Shown: positions 43,301-51,826 of the stretch, piece after piece
Numbering within the stretch: position 1 is the stretch's first letter
How the letters are laid out: the number at the start of each line of letters is the position of its first letter
Translations under genes and position numbers: made by a program
DNA from: a virus
Length of the DNA: 64,000 nt
Strand: one strand, 5' to 3'
Virus record (IMG/VR): IMGVR_UViG_3300017963_005353
Coordinates: 19,526-83,525 of that record
Notes under the pieces: model-generated
Database searches by the model: none
What the model saw: only the letters and a program-made list of their open reading frames with translations
Told to the model about the DNA's origin: nothing

Positions 43301-43812
43301 TGCGCCCGCTCCGGCTCTTCAGTCTGATCCCGCCCAAAAAACTCGGACGCCCACATGAAATGACACCCGGCGTTCTCGGCGGCTTGCCTATCACTCTCCA
43401 TATCACCGACGTATAGTGTTTCATCTGGCGTCAGAGACCAGGATCTCATCAGTCGTTGGAGCATAAGGGGTTCTGGCTTCCGACACTTACAGTCCGCACC
43501 TGGGGCATGGGGACAAATCTGAAGAGCGCCTGTTGGGGGCCAACCATCGAAGACTTCCACAGCCATATCTTTGAGCAATTGATAAGCCATCTCTTCGGTC
43601 ATGTAGCCGAGGGCAATCCCGGCCTGATTGCTGGCGATTCCATACGCAATTCCACCAGCGTGAGGGGTGCCCCAAGGGATTCTTGCCAGGGTTGCTCTAA
43701 CATTGGGCAATAGCTCCCACTCATCTGGTGCATTAGGACATGGCTGTCCTTCCACTGTACAACGGCGCAATGTACCATCTGCATCAAAGATGATTAATTT
43801 GTAGTCTTTCAT
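43297..43812 (-). CDS. HAD-superfamily phosphatase (GmhB-like)
   Basis: 171 residues. FDADGTL motif I, ASNQ motif II, CPHAPGADCKCRKPEP with three Cys and a His for zinc as in GmhB, and VGDMESDRQAA motif IV. GmhB removes phosphate from heptose bisphosphate; related phage enzymes are DNA 3'-phosphatases. Being in the replication block, end-processing is possible. Confidence 0.75.
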   Translation of the reverse strand: MKDYKLIIFDADGTLRRCTVEGQPCPNAPDEWELLPNVRATLARIPWGTPHAGGIAYGIASNQAGIALGYMTEEMAYQLLKDMAVEVFDGWPPTGALQICPHAPGADCKCRKPEPLMLQRLMRSWSLTPDETLYVGDMESDRQAAENAGCHFMWASEFFGRDQTEEPERAQ

Positions 43813-44441
43813 TGTCTAATCTCCTTAAATGTAACGACCCATACCCAAGGGTTGGTCTCCCAGCCAAAACCACGCTTGGCGTTCAGGCTGTTCCACAGAT
43901 TCACAAACAAAGGAATATGCCAACTTCCATACTCTTCAGGGGTAGGCAAAACATTAGGGTCGGGCGGGTGATGGAGATTACAACCCTCGGCAAATACGTC
44001 TTCTTCGGTGATATTCTGCAATCTCTCTACCCTCACGCCCGCCACCTCTAGCGTGAGCCGGGACGCCCAGCGGGGCATGTGGATGGATGGTCGCCATTTG
44101 CCGCGCAAAGGATTGATGCCATCGCAAGAATCCGCACGATAGTAGATCGTGCTTTTTGGAAAGTCGGGATTGGCGGTCAGGAACTCCAATTTGCGCGGGG
44201 GTAGCCTGTCCAGTCGTTGGCTCCTCGCCCACGCTTCTCTTACCCAAAGCTGATCGCCTGGCACGCCATAAGGACATTTGAGATGTGTCCCATCCCCATC
44301 GCGCCATTCTCGGTCGTCCACATAGAATAGAAGCGATGGGCACTTTGGCTGTGGCTTTATCACTCGTCGCGTCTGCGTTTTCTTGCCCTCCAAAATGGCC
44401 CGTACCATCGGGGCTGAAAACAGAATCGGGTGTTCGTTCAT
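43809..44441 (-). CDS. ASCH/PUA-like phage protein
   Basis: 210 residues. HPILFSAPMVRAILEGKKTQ TRR is the hallmark start of a common phage protein family with the ASCH (RNA-binding-like) fold; W-x-N-P-W-V-WVVTF close to the C-terminus matches. Function unknown. Overlaps the HAD gene by four bases. Confidence 0.7.
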   Translation of the reverse strand: MNEHPILFSAPMVRAILEGKKTQTRRVIKPQPKCPSLLFYVDDREWRDGDGTHLKCPYGVPGDQLWVREAWARSQRLDRLPPRKLEFLTANPDFPKSTIYYRADSCDGINPLRGKWRPSIHMPRWASRLTLEVAGVRVERLQNITEEDVFAEGCNLHHPPDPNVLPTPEEYGSWHIPLFVNLWNSLNAKRGFGWETNPWVWVVTFKEIRQ

Positions 44442-45293
44442 TCAAATCTCCAATCTTGTGAACAGCTTCGCTTGATGCAGTCTATTTCTATTCAGTGCTT
44501 CAGTAGTGCGCGGCGACAGCCACACGCTCTCGATCCGCTTGCCGCCGCTGGTCTGTGCTTCCTTGTCGAACCGCTGCCAGCCATGGGCCTCGTAAAGCTC
44601 AGTGTACAATGGGCAGGCGTAGCCAGAAATGACAACGTAGCCTTGGCATTGGCGCAATAAGGTGGCAGCCTGAGCATGTTGGGCGACAGACCAGTCAAAA
44701 ATGTAGCGCCCCTGTCTCTCCCGTTCATCAGGGACATAAGGTGGGTCTAAATAATGCAGTGCGGCGGGATTGTCATATCGCCTTACGATCACATCGTAAT
44801 CATCGTGTTCGATCTGTACAGCTTGGAATCTCTCAGCTACTAATGACAAATGAGATATATTAAGCAAATCCTGTGGCCAATCCACTCCGTTTCTCGATGA
44901 TATATCTGTGATCGTCCGCCACCCGCCCCATTTTCCGCCAATGCCCATCCAGCACCATGAAAAGAAGCGCCTCGCTCTCTCTATTTCATCTTCGCAAGGC
45001 TCAAGGCTCAATTCATACCCGACTCTGGCCCACGGCGTCAACCGAATCTTACGGATCAATTCGTCTAGCCTATCTCTCAGCACGCGAAAGAAGTTGACCA
45101 CGTTGCCGTCAAGGTCGTTATAGGTTTCCAGCGGCGACCGTGGCTTTTGCAGCAGCACCGAGGCTGCTCCGCCGCATGGCTCGACGTAGTTCTGGTGTGG
45201 CGGAAAGAAGGAGATGATCCATGGCGCAAGCCGCCACTTTCCACCGTAGTAGCGCAATGCTGGTCGCTTCGGTGCATCTGGTGCTACCTTCAT
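44442..45293 (-). CDS. D12-class DNA adenine N6-methyltransferase
   Basis: 283 residues. SAM site YYGGKWRLAPWI at residue ~15; FVEPCGGAASVLL and catalytic DPPYVP near residue 185 define the D12 (Dam) class. Members usually methylate GATC. Its neighbour holds a cluster of four GATC sites in 40 bases, so the enzyme may mark the origin, or protect from restriction. Confidence 0.85.
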   Translation of the reverse strand: MKVAPDAPKRPALRYYGGKWRLAPWIISFFPPHQNYVEPCGGAASVLLQKPRSPLETYNDLDGNVVNFFRVLRDRLDELIRKIRLTPWARVGYELSLEPCEDEIERARRFFSWCWMGIGGKWGGWRTITDISSRNGVDWPQDLLNISHLSLVAERFQAVQIEHDDYDVIVRRYDNPAALHYLDPPYVPDERERQGRYIFDWSVAQHAQAATLLRQCQGYVVISGYACPLYTELYEAHGWQRFDKEAQTSGGKRIESVWLSPRTTEALNRNRLHQAKLFTRLEI

Positions 45294-45294
45294 A

Positions 45295-46353
45295 TCAAAC
45301 CTCCAATCTCGGCGGTGGCTCTTCCCGCTCTACCGCCACATTCTGATCTGGCCTACGCTCCAGGTCCAGGTCGGTCAGTCCATGCTCCATACCCCATTCG
45401 AGGAGGGGGGCCAGGAGCGATGACAAGCCCCTGAGCGGATCTCTCCTGTGGGCAAACAGACTGTCGGGCGTTGGATTCATCCAGGCGATGTTGCCCGGTA
45501 TCCACACACGGCGACCGTTGTCTTTGTTCAAAGCATAGGCGACAATCGCCCTACCCCACTGGTGCAATGCCCAGGCCAGTGTCTCGGCATTTGTGCCCCT
45601 GAGCTCTGCCAACCTTCGGAGCTCACGCGCCCAAGCCGTTTCTTCTGCTGAGGTCAGGTTGGCACGCTGGCGACCGATCAGATGGCACCATTGGGTCAGC
45701 GGGCCGTCTTTGTAGGCATCAGCACCGCCGGCCGTCTCAGGGACTGTGAAGGAGGTGGCGTCATTGGCTTTTCTGGCATGGGCAAGGAGCATACCCTCGG
45801 CAGGGTCTTTTCCAAACCTGGCTACTTGTCGTTCTTTCTGATTTTCCTGTTTTTGGGTTGGGGGGGAGGGTATAATTGACGGATCTTCTAACGGATCAAT
45901 GACGGATCTTGACGGATCATGCGACATAGCTGTGTCACTTATTTGGCCCTGGGTGTCACTTACCGTGGACAAATCTTGTTCATCCACAGTAGAAATGTCA
46001 CTTATCTGCTCCTGCACACTAAGTGACATTTTGTCACTTAGTGATTGGCCGGTGAACGCGACAACCCGTTTGTCGGCTTCCCTAAACCGCTGCTTGGTCA
46101 ATCCGACTAGTACCACATAAACATTGCCGCTGTTGCGACGATGAACGGCAGCAAGCTCTTCGGTTTCCTCAAGGCGTTGAATCAGCCGCTTGGTTTGTCG
46201 TTTGGACATTCGGATTTTTTGGGCCAGTGTATCAATGCTGGGCCAGCAAAATCCATTATCATCAGCAAAATCAGCGAAGGCGAGTAATAGCAGTAAGGGA
46301 GAACCCTTCATTTTGCTTTGTTCCCAAACGCGATTCATGCAGGCAATACTCAT
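45295..46353 (-). CDS. Replication initiator with N-terminal winged helix (lambda O / DnaD-like)
   Basis: 352 residues from ATG 46353 (AAAGGAAC upstream). N-terminal helix-turn-helix region (ADDNGFCWPSIDTLAQKI, RMSKRQTKRLIQRL) is that of phage replication initiators; a low-complexity Ser/Asp/Gln linker spans residues ~110-160; a helical C-terminal domain follows. The linker DNA contains the iterons described separately, as in lambda O. Binding these is the expected first step of phage replication. Confidence 0.75.
   Translation of the reverse strand: MSIACMNRVWEQSKMKGSPLLLLLAFADFADDNGFCWPSIDTLAQKIRMSKRQTKRLIQRLEETEELAAVHRRNSGNVYVVLVGLTKQRFREADKRVVAFTGQSLSDKMSLSVQEQISDISTVDEQDLSTVSDTQGQISDTAMSHDPSRSVIDPLEDPSIIPSPPTQKQENQKERQVARFGKDPAEGMLLAHARKANDATSFTVPETAGGADAYKDGPLTQWCHLIGRQRANLTSAEETAWARELRRLAELRGTNAETLAWALHQWGRAIVAYALNKDNGRRVWIPGNIAWMNPTPDSLFAHRRDPLRGLSSLLAPLLEWGMEHGLTDLDLERRPDQNVAVEREEPPPRLEV
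45879..46043. other. Putative replication origin (iterons inside the initiator gene)
   Basis: Four ACGGATC repeats at 879-885, 891-897, 902-908 and 912-918 (each with GATC), and five TGTCACTTA iterons at 45933-45941, 45954-45962, 45996-46004, 46020-46028 (inverted) and 46032-46040. The last two form a perfect 12-bp arm dyad around a TTT. Spacings of 21 and 42 bases are whole helical turns. TCATCCACA at 45980-45988 is one base from a DnaA box. Confidence 0.7.
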
Positions 46354-46390
46354 GTTGCTTGTTCCTTTCAAAACACGGTTGGTCTTTGTT

Positions 46391-46969
46391 TCATTCCGTG
46401 TAGGTCGCAATCATCCATTGCACGTCTTTTTCGTCCAGGGCAAACCACTCCCCCTTTGACCTTTTAGCTGAAAACCTGTTATGGAGGACGGTTTCAGTAG
46501 CAACACAATCATCAACAAATGCTGTATGAACGAGTGCTGTGTCGTACGGTATCATTTTATCAATTTGTGCCACGCGCTCCCTTGGCTCCTGTGTGGTCCG
46601 TCCAATCTTAAACAGGTCGTTGCAGCGTAGCAGGTAGATATATCCAGGGATTGGTTTATTGTTATTTGGTTCTCTTGGTGATATGCCCCATCTTTTTTCA
46701 AGGGTTTCATTGTCGGCCACGCTTATGTACCAAGCACTATCATAAAAAATGTACAAGGTACATACTTCTGCCAGAGCAACTTCCTTGACTAATGGGAATT
46801 GGTCCAGAATTCTAGCTGCTATGGCTTGCTTGCTATTTGGAAGGTTTTGACGATCCCAGCAAAAGCGAAAGCTTTCTCTGGCAGGACAGTCGGTTAGCTT
46901 TCCAGTATTACATTCTGTACAAAGCCAATCCGTTTTCTCCTTATAACGATCGAGTTGTCGCCCCCCCAT
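46391..46969 (-). CDS. T5orf172-like GIY-YIG superfamily protein
   Basis: 192 residues. N-terminal zinc motif (CTECNTGKL...CPARESFRFC), then a T5orf172 domain: GYIYLLRCNDLFKIGRTTQ, with conserved GRT and Arg, and a VLHNRFSAKRSKGEWF end. Related domains are DNA-binding or nicking. Near the origin it may have a replication or mobility role. Confidence 0.7.
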   Translation of the reverse strand: MGGRQLDRYKEKTDWLCTECNTGKLTDCPARESFRFCWDRQNLPNSKQAIAARILDQFPLVKEVALAEVCTLYIFYDSAWYISVADNETLEKRWGISPREPNNNKPIPGYIYLLRCNDLFKIGRTTQEPRERVAQIDKMIPYDTALVHTAFVDDCVATETVLHNRFSAKRSKGEWFALDEKDVQWMIATYTE

Positions 46970-46970
46970 T

Positions 46971-47240
46971 TTAGTCTAGGAGGGTGCCAACAAAGCTCAC
47001 TCCTCGGGCATTGGGTATGTTAAATACACCGCTTAATTCTGTTTCTATTATGTAAGCAACTCTATCGGCGGGCAATATGGTAGCTGAACAGAATGGGCAC
47101 TCCTCGAGAGGTAGTTTTTCTAGCTTATCTAGGGCCGCATCAATGAGGGGCAAGCTGCGGCGTATTTCCTTCCTGACCTCTGTTTCATAGGCAATCAGTT
47201 TGCGACGGTAAGCTTTGACACTTGCGATGCAGTCATTCAC
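46971..47240 (-). CDS. Unknown 89-residue protein
   Basis: Begins at GTG 47240 with AGAAAGGAA upstream. N-terminal charged coiled coil, then CPFCSA that may bind zinc. First gene behind the long structured leader, so it would be the first gene under its control. No family. Confidence 0.5.
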   Translation of the reverse strand: MNDCIASVKAYRRKLIAYETEVRKEIRRSLPLIDAALDKLEKLPLEECPFCSATILPADRVAYIIETELSGVFNIPNARGVSFVGTLLD

Positions 47241-47253
47241 GTCATTTCCTTTC

Positions 47254-47414
47254 TAAAAACAAAGACGCACTCTGTCCCGTGTCGGTTTGCCGGCTGGCGG
47301 GCTCCTGGGATAGAAAAGGCTTGGATACAGGAATACGGCAACCGGCACGAGACAAAATGCGCCTCTGCTTTTCTATCCTTCTATTGGGAGGCCGCCAGCA
47401 TCCCCGCTTGTTAT
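47254..47414 (-). ncRNA. Structured leader / candidate attenuator RNA
   Basis: Predicted RNA from about 47414. Hairpin 1: 399-387 with 305-293 (12 of 13 pairs) and 378-368 with 318-308 (11 perfect pairs). Hairpin 2: 363-336 with 292-264, 27 of 28 pairs (four G-U, one mismatch, one bulged A), followed immediately by UUUGUUUUU. The A-C mismatches seen on the plus strand become G-U pairs only on the minus-strand RNA, which supports this orientation. Hairpin 2 segment lies in the loop of hairpin 1, so the two are interlocked or alternative. Confidence 0.7.
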
Positions 47415-47420
47415 GATACA

Positions 47421-47449
47421 ATTATACCACAAACGGGGATCCCTGTCAA
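47421..47449 (-). promoter_or_regulatory. Promoter of the structured leader and replication operon
   Basis: Minus strand: TTGACA at 47449-47444, 17-bp spacer, TATAAT at 47426-47421. Spacer contains GGGATCCCC (with a GATC) then GTTTGTGG. Lies just downstream of the stop of the 47451 gene. Confidence 0.85.
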
Positions 47450-47450
47450 A

Positions 47451-47651
47451 TCAAGATCGAACAAAGGACACCACGATGCGGTGATAGTTCTGGCGGATCG
47501 CCCCATCGTATGTCCATTGGTCAAGCTTCCCACGCTCTTTCAGCAGGTTCTCGGCAAATTCCCTTGCTTGACCAAATAGCAGATCTTCATTAACCCCTGT
47601 CTGTTCAACGGTCAGTTTCAGTATTTCTGTCTCATATGCGATTCTCAACAT
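47451..47651 (-). CDS. Unknown 66-residue protein
   Basis: Start ATG 47651 with GGAGGAAATC close by. Helical, soluble; C-terminus RIVVSFVRS. Ends two bases upstream of the -35 box of the next promoter. No family. Confidence 0.45.
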   Translation of the reverse strand: MLRIAYETEILKLTVEQTGVNEDLLFGQAREFAENLLKERGKLDQWTYDGAIRQNYHRIVVSFVRS

Positions 47652-47913
47652 GATTTCCTCCATCTGTAAATAATGGCCGAAACCACGCACCGGGCATATT
47701 CTCATCTATCCAGCACAAAGCAATATCCTTTATCGATAGCCATAGGACACTCGTAAACTGCGACGGATATTCTTCAGTCTTATCATCCCATCGCCCTTCC
47801 ATATGCTTGAAATCTTCCTGTTTTACGGCTTGTTCCATAATGGCCGTTGCTTGGTCCTCGAAAAGCCCGTGCTCGAAGAGCATTTCTTCCATCTTTTCAC
47901 GGATAGTTGTCAT
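47632..47913 (-). CDS. Unknown 93-residue protein
   Basis: Acidic helical N-terminus (REKMEEMLFEHGLFEDQAT), then a beta-rich tail with ALCWIDENMPGAWF. Such short phage proteins are common next to clamp genes. Overlaps the next gene by 20 bases. Confidence 0.5.
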   Translation of the reverse strand: MTTIREKMEEMLFEHGLFEDQATAIMEQAVKQEDFKHMEGRWDDKTEEYPSQFTSVLWLSIKDIALCWIDENMPGAWFRPLFTDGGNHVENRI

Positions 47914-47937
47914 TGTCGTCTCCTTGTGATTTTCTCC

Positions 47938-49086
47938 TCAATTCGGCATACTTCTCAAGCTCATAGGCATGAGCACATGCCTGAAGCTGTCGCCCTCCAC
48001 ACCGGCCGGCCTCATCAGCGCCGGGCTCGTGCTCTCCGTCGTGAGCAACTCCACGTGCTCGCTGCTCATCACGCCCAGCGCCTCCAGGAAAAACCGGGCG
48101 TTGAACGCGATGTCCAACTCGCGGTCCTTGTCCCCATGGGCCTCGACCTGGGCAGGGATGGTGGCGTTTGTGCCGCCCATCTCGTCGGTATTGGCTATGA
48201 CCGTCAGGTGGTCGTCCCGTATCTCCAGGCGCATGATCTCGGCCTGGAGCCTGGCGAAAATGCGGGCCGTCTTGCAGACGCGCTCCAGGTCGGCAGTCTT
48301 GACCACCGTTTTCATGTCGTACCCGGAGGGGACGATTTGGTTGTAGTCCGGGAACTTGCCAGCGATGGCTTGCGCCACCAGGTCCACGGAGGCCATACGG
48401 AAGGCGATCCGGGTGTCGGTGTCAACGTAGATTTGCACCTCCTCGTCTCTGGGTATCCTGAGCTTGGAAAAGCCCCACGCCGGCACGATCACCGCCTGCG
48501 GCTCCCAGGCTTTGCCGTCGAAGTGCTCTTTCACGACCGACAGACGAAACCCGTCGGCGGCGGCCATCGTGAGTTCGTCCCCGTCGAATCTCATCAGCAC
48601 GCCGGTCAAGGTCGGGCGTCCGCTGTCACGATCCGCCGTGGCGATCAGGCACCGGCCCGTCATGGTTTCCAACACATCGCCCGGCAATGTGGCGAGGTGG
48701 CTCCCCTGGGCGAACTCTGGGGCCAGGGGGAACTCCTCGGCGGGGACGCACTGGATCGTGGCTTTGTTGTTGGCGCATTGGACAGAGAGTTCGCTTTGGG
48801 CGAGGTTGAGCTCAAAGTCAACGCGCTCTTTGGGCAGGCTGTTCACCAGGTCCAGGAACAGCTTGGCGGGCACGGTCGTCTCGCCGGGCGCGTCCACTTT
48901 TTTCGCCCCGACCCTGCAATCCAGCCTAATCTCCAGGTCGGTGCCGGCCAGCGTCACATGGTCGGATTCGGTCGCTTGCAGATAGACGTTGCTCAGGACC
49001 GGGGGATGATAGGCTCCCCGCTCAATGGCCGGAGAAACGGTTCTCAGGCCGGCGGCCAGGTTCTCTTGCAACACTTGGAATTTCAT
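47938..49086 (-). CDS. dnaN: DNA polymerase III beta subunit (sliding clamp)
   Basis: 382 residues, full length for three-domain beta clamps. MKFQVLQENLAAGLRTVSPAI start, VLSNVYLQATESDHVTLAGTDLEI in domain 1, AADGFRLSVVKEHF in domain 2 and the C-terminal MPMSLRS ending match DnaN. It tethers the polymerase to DNA. A phage-coded clamp suggests its own or a host replicase uses it; no polymerase gene is in the window. Confidence 0.9.
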   Translation of the reverse strand: MKFQVLQENLAAGLRTVSPAIERGAYHPPVLSNVYLQATESDHVTLAGTDLEIRLDCRVGAKKVDAPGETTVPAKLFLDLVNSLPKERVDFELNLAQSELSVQCANNKATIQCVPAEEFPLAPEFAQGSHLATLPGDVLETMTGRCLIATADRDSGRPTLTGVLMRFDGDELTMAAADGFRLSVVKEHFDGKAWEPQAVIVPAWGFSKLRIPRDEEVQIYVDTDTRIAFRMASVDLVAQAIAGKFPDYNQIVPSGYDMKTVVKTADLERVCKTARIFARLQAEIMRLEIRDDHLTVIANTDEMGGTNATIPAQVEAHGDKDRELDIAFNARFFLEALGVMSSEHVELLTTESTSPALMRPAGVEGDSFRHVLMPMSLRSMPN

Positions 49087-49112
49087 GTCATGTCCTTTCT
49101 GTCTGTGATTGA

Positions 49113-50159
49113 TTACTTTGTCGTCGCCAGCTCAAAATATCGGCGCCCAAGGTCCGTCGGCACGTCGTCCTCGATCAGGAGCGTGTTTTCTGGAAATAAC
49201 TTCTTGTTCCCCGAAGGCCACCAGGCCCACAGAGCGATCCCCAGGTCGTTGTCCATCAGCCAGGGGATGAGCTCGTCCATCAACCGTAAGCCCTCCTCAG
49301 TGGGACAGGGGACCTCCCAGGAGGGCAGGCCAAACTCGGTCAGCCAGTATTCGCGCCCGCTCTCCCACCGCCAATGCTTTCCGTTCTGGGCGTTGAGCCA
49401 ACCAATCCACCGCTCCAGCTTTTGGACCTCCTCGTTGAGTCGGAAGCCGGGCCGGGGATAGTGATGAATGGGGAAAAAGTCAACGCGCATCGGTGTGCCA
49501 CCTGATAGGGCCATGAACTCTATCCACACGGAGGCCAGGAACTCGCGGGTGTGATATCCTGCCGGCCCGTAGCTCCCGATCCGTGCGGTTGGATCGCACT
49601 GGCGCACCAGGGCGTAAGCATCTCGATACCAGCGGGCATATTGGGCCGGGGTAAGACCATCGCCGACCGGATCGGGATCGTTGGTCTCGTTCCCCACGAT
49701 GTAGGCTTTCCCCGGGTGCGCTTTCATCCAGGCGCACAAAGCCTCGCCGTCGAGCCAGCCAATGTCCACATCCGCTATGAAAAGCGGCCTGGCGCACAAG
49801 TCGGGCTTGCCGTCGAACCGATAGGCCCCCAGGCACCAACGGCTCGCATTTCTCGAGCGGTGCGCGGTCCGGAGGAAGATCACAGGGCTATCCTCCTCTT
49901 GCGACCGCCATTGCCTGGCGTGGAACCGCCCATCGTTGGGAAAACCCAGGAGGGCCATTTCTTCCAGGCTGTGCTCTGCTATGCCAAATCGCTTGTCGGG
50001 TGTGGCGTGGGCGTTTGTGCACAGAGGGAGCCAGGCGAGGTGCTGGACGGTCTGGAATCGGGCGAGCCTGGGTCCCTTGGTCGGGAATGAGGCAAGGGCC
50101 GCAAGCAGGAGCAGGAGGACGGTGATGAAGGCTTTGGCGGGTGATGGGTCTCGTTTCAT
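49113..50159 (-). CDS. Exported clan-A glycoside hydrolase-like protein
   Basis: 348 residues. Signal anchor at residues 9-26 (AFITVLLLLLAALASF). TIM-barrel-type pattern with the acid/base Glu in IVGNETND (residue 158) and the nucleophile Glu in WLTEFGLP (residue 275), as in GH5/GH39-type clan A enzymes. Would cleave a polysaccharide outside the cytoplasm: biofilm, capsule or wall. It lies within the replication block, not in the tail cluster. Confidence 0.7.
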   Translation of the reverse strand: MKRDPSPAKAFITVLLLLLAALASFPTKGPRLARFQTVQHLAWLPLCTNAHATPDKRFGIAEHSLEEMALLGFPNDGRFHARQWRSQEEDSPVIFLRTAHRSRNASRWCLGAYRFDGKPDLCARPLFIADVDIGWLDGEALCAWMKAHPGKAYIVGNETNDPDPVGDGLTPAQYARWYRDAYALVRQCDPTARIGSYGPAGYHTREFLASVWIEFMALSGGTPMRVDFFPIHHYPRPGFRLNEEVQKLERWIGWLNAQNGKHWRWESGREYWLTEFGLPSWEVPCPTEEGLRLMDELIPWLMDNDLGIALWAWWPSGNKKLFPENTLLIEDDVPTDLGRRYFELATTK

Positions 50160-50172
50160 TGTGGCGGCTCCA

Positions 50173-50463
50173 TCAGCGGGTTGCGCTTCTCGCGTCGAGG
50201 CACAAGCCTGCCATTTTGCTTGACGGCATGACGTTGATTAGGCCAACGGTGAACAGGCGCTTGACTTCCCCAACCTGGGCAGCGGTGAGCTCGCCAAAGA
50301 ACTTGATTTGGCTTTCAGGGAGGCCAAATTGGTCGGCATAGTGCCGCTTTTTCCCATCGGCCCGTTCTGCCCGCAACCGCTCCCCGGCACATGCCAAGCA
50401 GCCCTTGCCGCCACAGAAACGACAGTCAGCGTAAGCCCCAGGCTTTTGGAACATGCTTCTCAC
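50173..50463 (-). CDS. Small zinc-finger protein
   Basis: 96 residues from GTG 50463 with AGGAGGAG upstream (or ATG 50454). DCRFCGGKGCLACAG is a DnaJ-like two-Cys-pair zinc motif. Remainder is basic and helical. Overlaps the previous gene. Confidence 0.5.
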   Translation of the reverse strand: MRSMFQKPGAYADCRFCGGKGCLACAGERLRAERADGKKRHYADQFGLPESQIKFFGELTAAQVGEVKRLFTVGLINVMPSSKMAGLCLDARSATR

Positions 50464-51089
50464 GTTGTCTCCTCCTGTCTCGCCTGGATGATACGAGCCC
50501 GGCAATCTGCAATCTCGGAAACAATCCACAGGGCAACGTCCAGGGGTAGCGATCTCACATCCAGGTGCGCTCTTTCCCCATCACTGTTGATCGCCACCTC
50601 GACGTGGCCGCTTGGCAGGTCGCCATCTCTGTGGCGGAAATACGCCTTGCACCCATCCACACTTGAGACGCCAGCTTGCTCGAACATGGCAAGTATCTCT
50701 TTCAGCCGGGCCAGTTCGGCCAGCTTCTCCTCGCGCTTGCGAACCATCTCGGCGTACTGCTGTCCATAGTCTGGCAGAAACCGGCGCTCGATGTCCCGTG
50801 CCAGGTCCCCGGGATCGCGGTTTGGATTGCATGTGATCCGAGGGGCATCAAGACCGTGGTTATGGGGGTCAAAGAGATGGTTGTATTTTGGTCCTTGCAC
50901 CGGCATGGGCCACATGCCCGTCACCACTAGCCGCTGGTCCTGGATTCGCAAGCGTATCCCACGATCACCATCGTGCAAGATGGCGTAATAGTGCTCGGTG
51001 CTCTCATCGGGCGAATACTGCCAGTCTTGCGGCATATGGTCGGCAATTTGCTTTGCCAGGTTGTGGATCGATAGGCCGTTGTCTGTCAT
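50460..51089 (-). CDS. Unknown 209-residue protein
   Basis: Start ATG 51089 overlaps the preceding stop. N-terminal beta-rich domain (GIRLRIQDQRLVVTGMWP), then a coiled coil near residues 115-145 (MVRKREEKLAELARLKEIL), then a compact alpha/beta end. No family. Confidence 0.5.
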   Translation of the reverse strand: MTDNGLSIHNLAKQIADHMPQDWQYSPDESTEHYYAILHDGDRGIRLRIQDQRLVVTGMWPMPVQGPKYNHLFDPHNHGLDAPRITCNPNRDPGDLARDIERRFLPDYGQQYAEMVRKREEKLAELARLKEILAMFEQAGVSSVDGCKAYFRHRDGDLPSGHVEVAINSDGERAHLDVRSLPLDVALWIVSEIADCRARIIQARQEETT

Positions 51090-51292
51090 GTCTTGTCCCC
51101 ATTTTTCTTGCTCTCCAGGTCGGCTGCGGTAAGCGGGCCGGCCAGCACCGCGCCGCCGTTGCGCCTCACCTCTTGCGGCTCGTGTCCGAATCGCTCGACA
51201 AACATGGCCCGTGCCCGGTCGTCTGTGGTACTGGCACTGTAGGCTTGCCAAGACAGGTCTTTGTGTTCCTTTGGTAGCTGTAATTGTTTCAT
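51086..51292 (-). CDS. Unknown 68-residue protein
   Basis: From ATG 51292. Soluble, charged, with RARAMFVERFGHEPQEVRR. Overlaps the next start by four bases. No family. Confidence 0.45.
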   Translation of the reverse strand: MKQLQLPKEHKDLSWQAYSASTTDDRARAMFVERFGHEPQEVRRNGGAVLAGPLTAADLESKKNGDKT

Positions 51293-51297
51293 GCTGC

Positions 51298-51801
51298 TTA
51301 CCCGTCTGTTTCTATCTTTTCTATGATGGCGTCCCACTCGTCAGCGATGGCTTGCATTTCGGTTTCATGCTCTCGATGGGCCCAATAGCCGATGGCTTGT
51401 GCCCGCTCGGTCAAGGTGTTCAATGCCTTTGCGATCTTGGGCGGCCCGATGAGCACGTGCTGCGGATCCGCACAAGAGGCGCGCCCAGCGATGAGCAGGA
51501 CGGCCAGCGGCCAGTGTTCGAGCCATGTCCGCTCTGCTAGGCGGTGGACAGATGCGCTGCTCAAGAATCTCTCAGTCGTTTCGCCGGCCTCATAGAATCC
51601 GGCGATCCCTTCTTTCTCGCTCAACGCCTCAGCCTCTTCCGCTGTCATCTGCCGGGTCAGCACCACAGAGTCACAACCCCGCGCCTGGAGCTTGCCCATC
51701 CAGTGCGTGGCCCCGATGGACATGCCTCGCCAGGTATAGACGTGGGCGTAGACTACTCGCACCCGCAAGTGTTCCGCGCTAAACCCTCTCACATCTGCCA
51801 T
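51298..51801 (-). CDS. Unknown 167-residue protein
   Basis: Mixed alpha/beta protein. RVRVVYAHVYTWRG, RGCDSVVLTRQMTAEEAEAL and a C-terminal helical, acidic tail. No recognised motif. Preceded by a long intercistronic hairpin. Confidence 0.5.
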   Translation of the reverse strand: MADVRGFSAEHLRVRVVYAHVYTWRGMSIGATHWMGKLQARGCDSVVLTRQMTAEEAEALSEKEGIAGFYEAGETTERFLSSASVHRLAERTWLEHWPLAVLLIAGRASCADPQHVLIGPPKIAKALNTLTERAQAIGYWAHREHETEMQAIADEWDAIIEKIETDG

Positions 51802-51826
51802 TACTCATCTTCTGATCCAAATGATT

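Noticed and set aside
45879-46040. Iterons explained as mere protein repeats
   Set aside because: The DNA repeats lie in different reading phases and one is inverted, so protein repetition cannot explain them.
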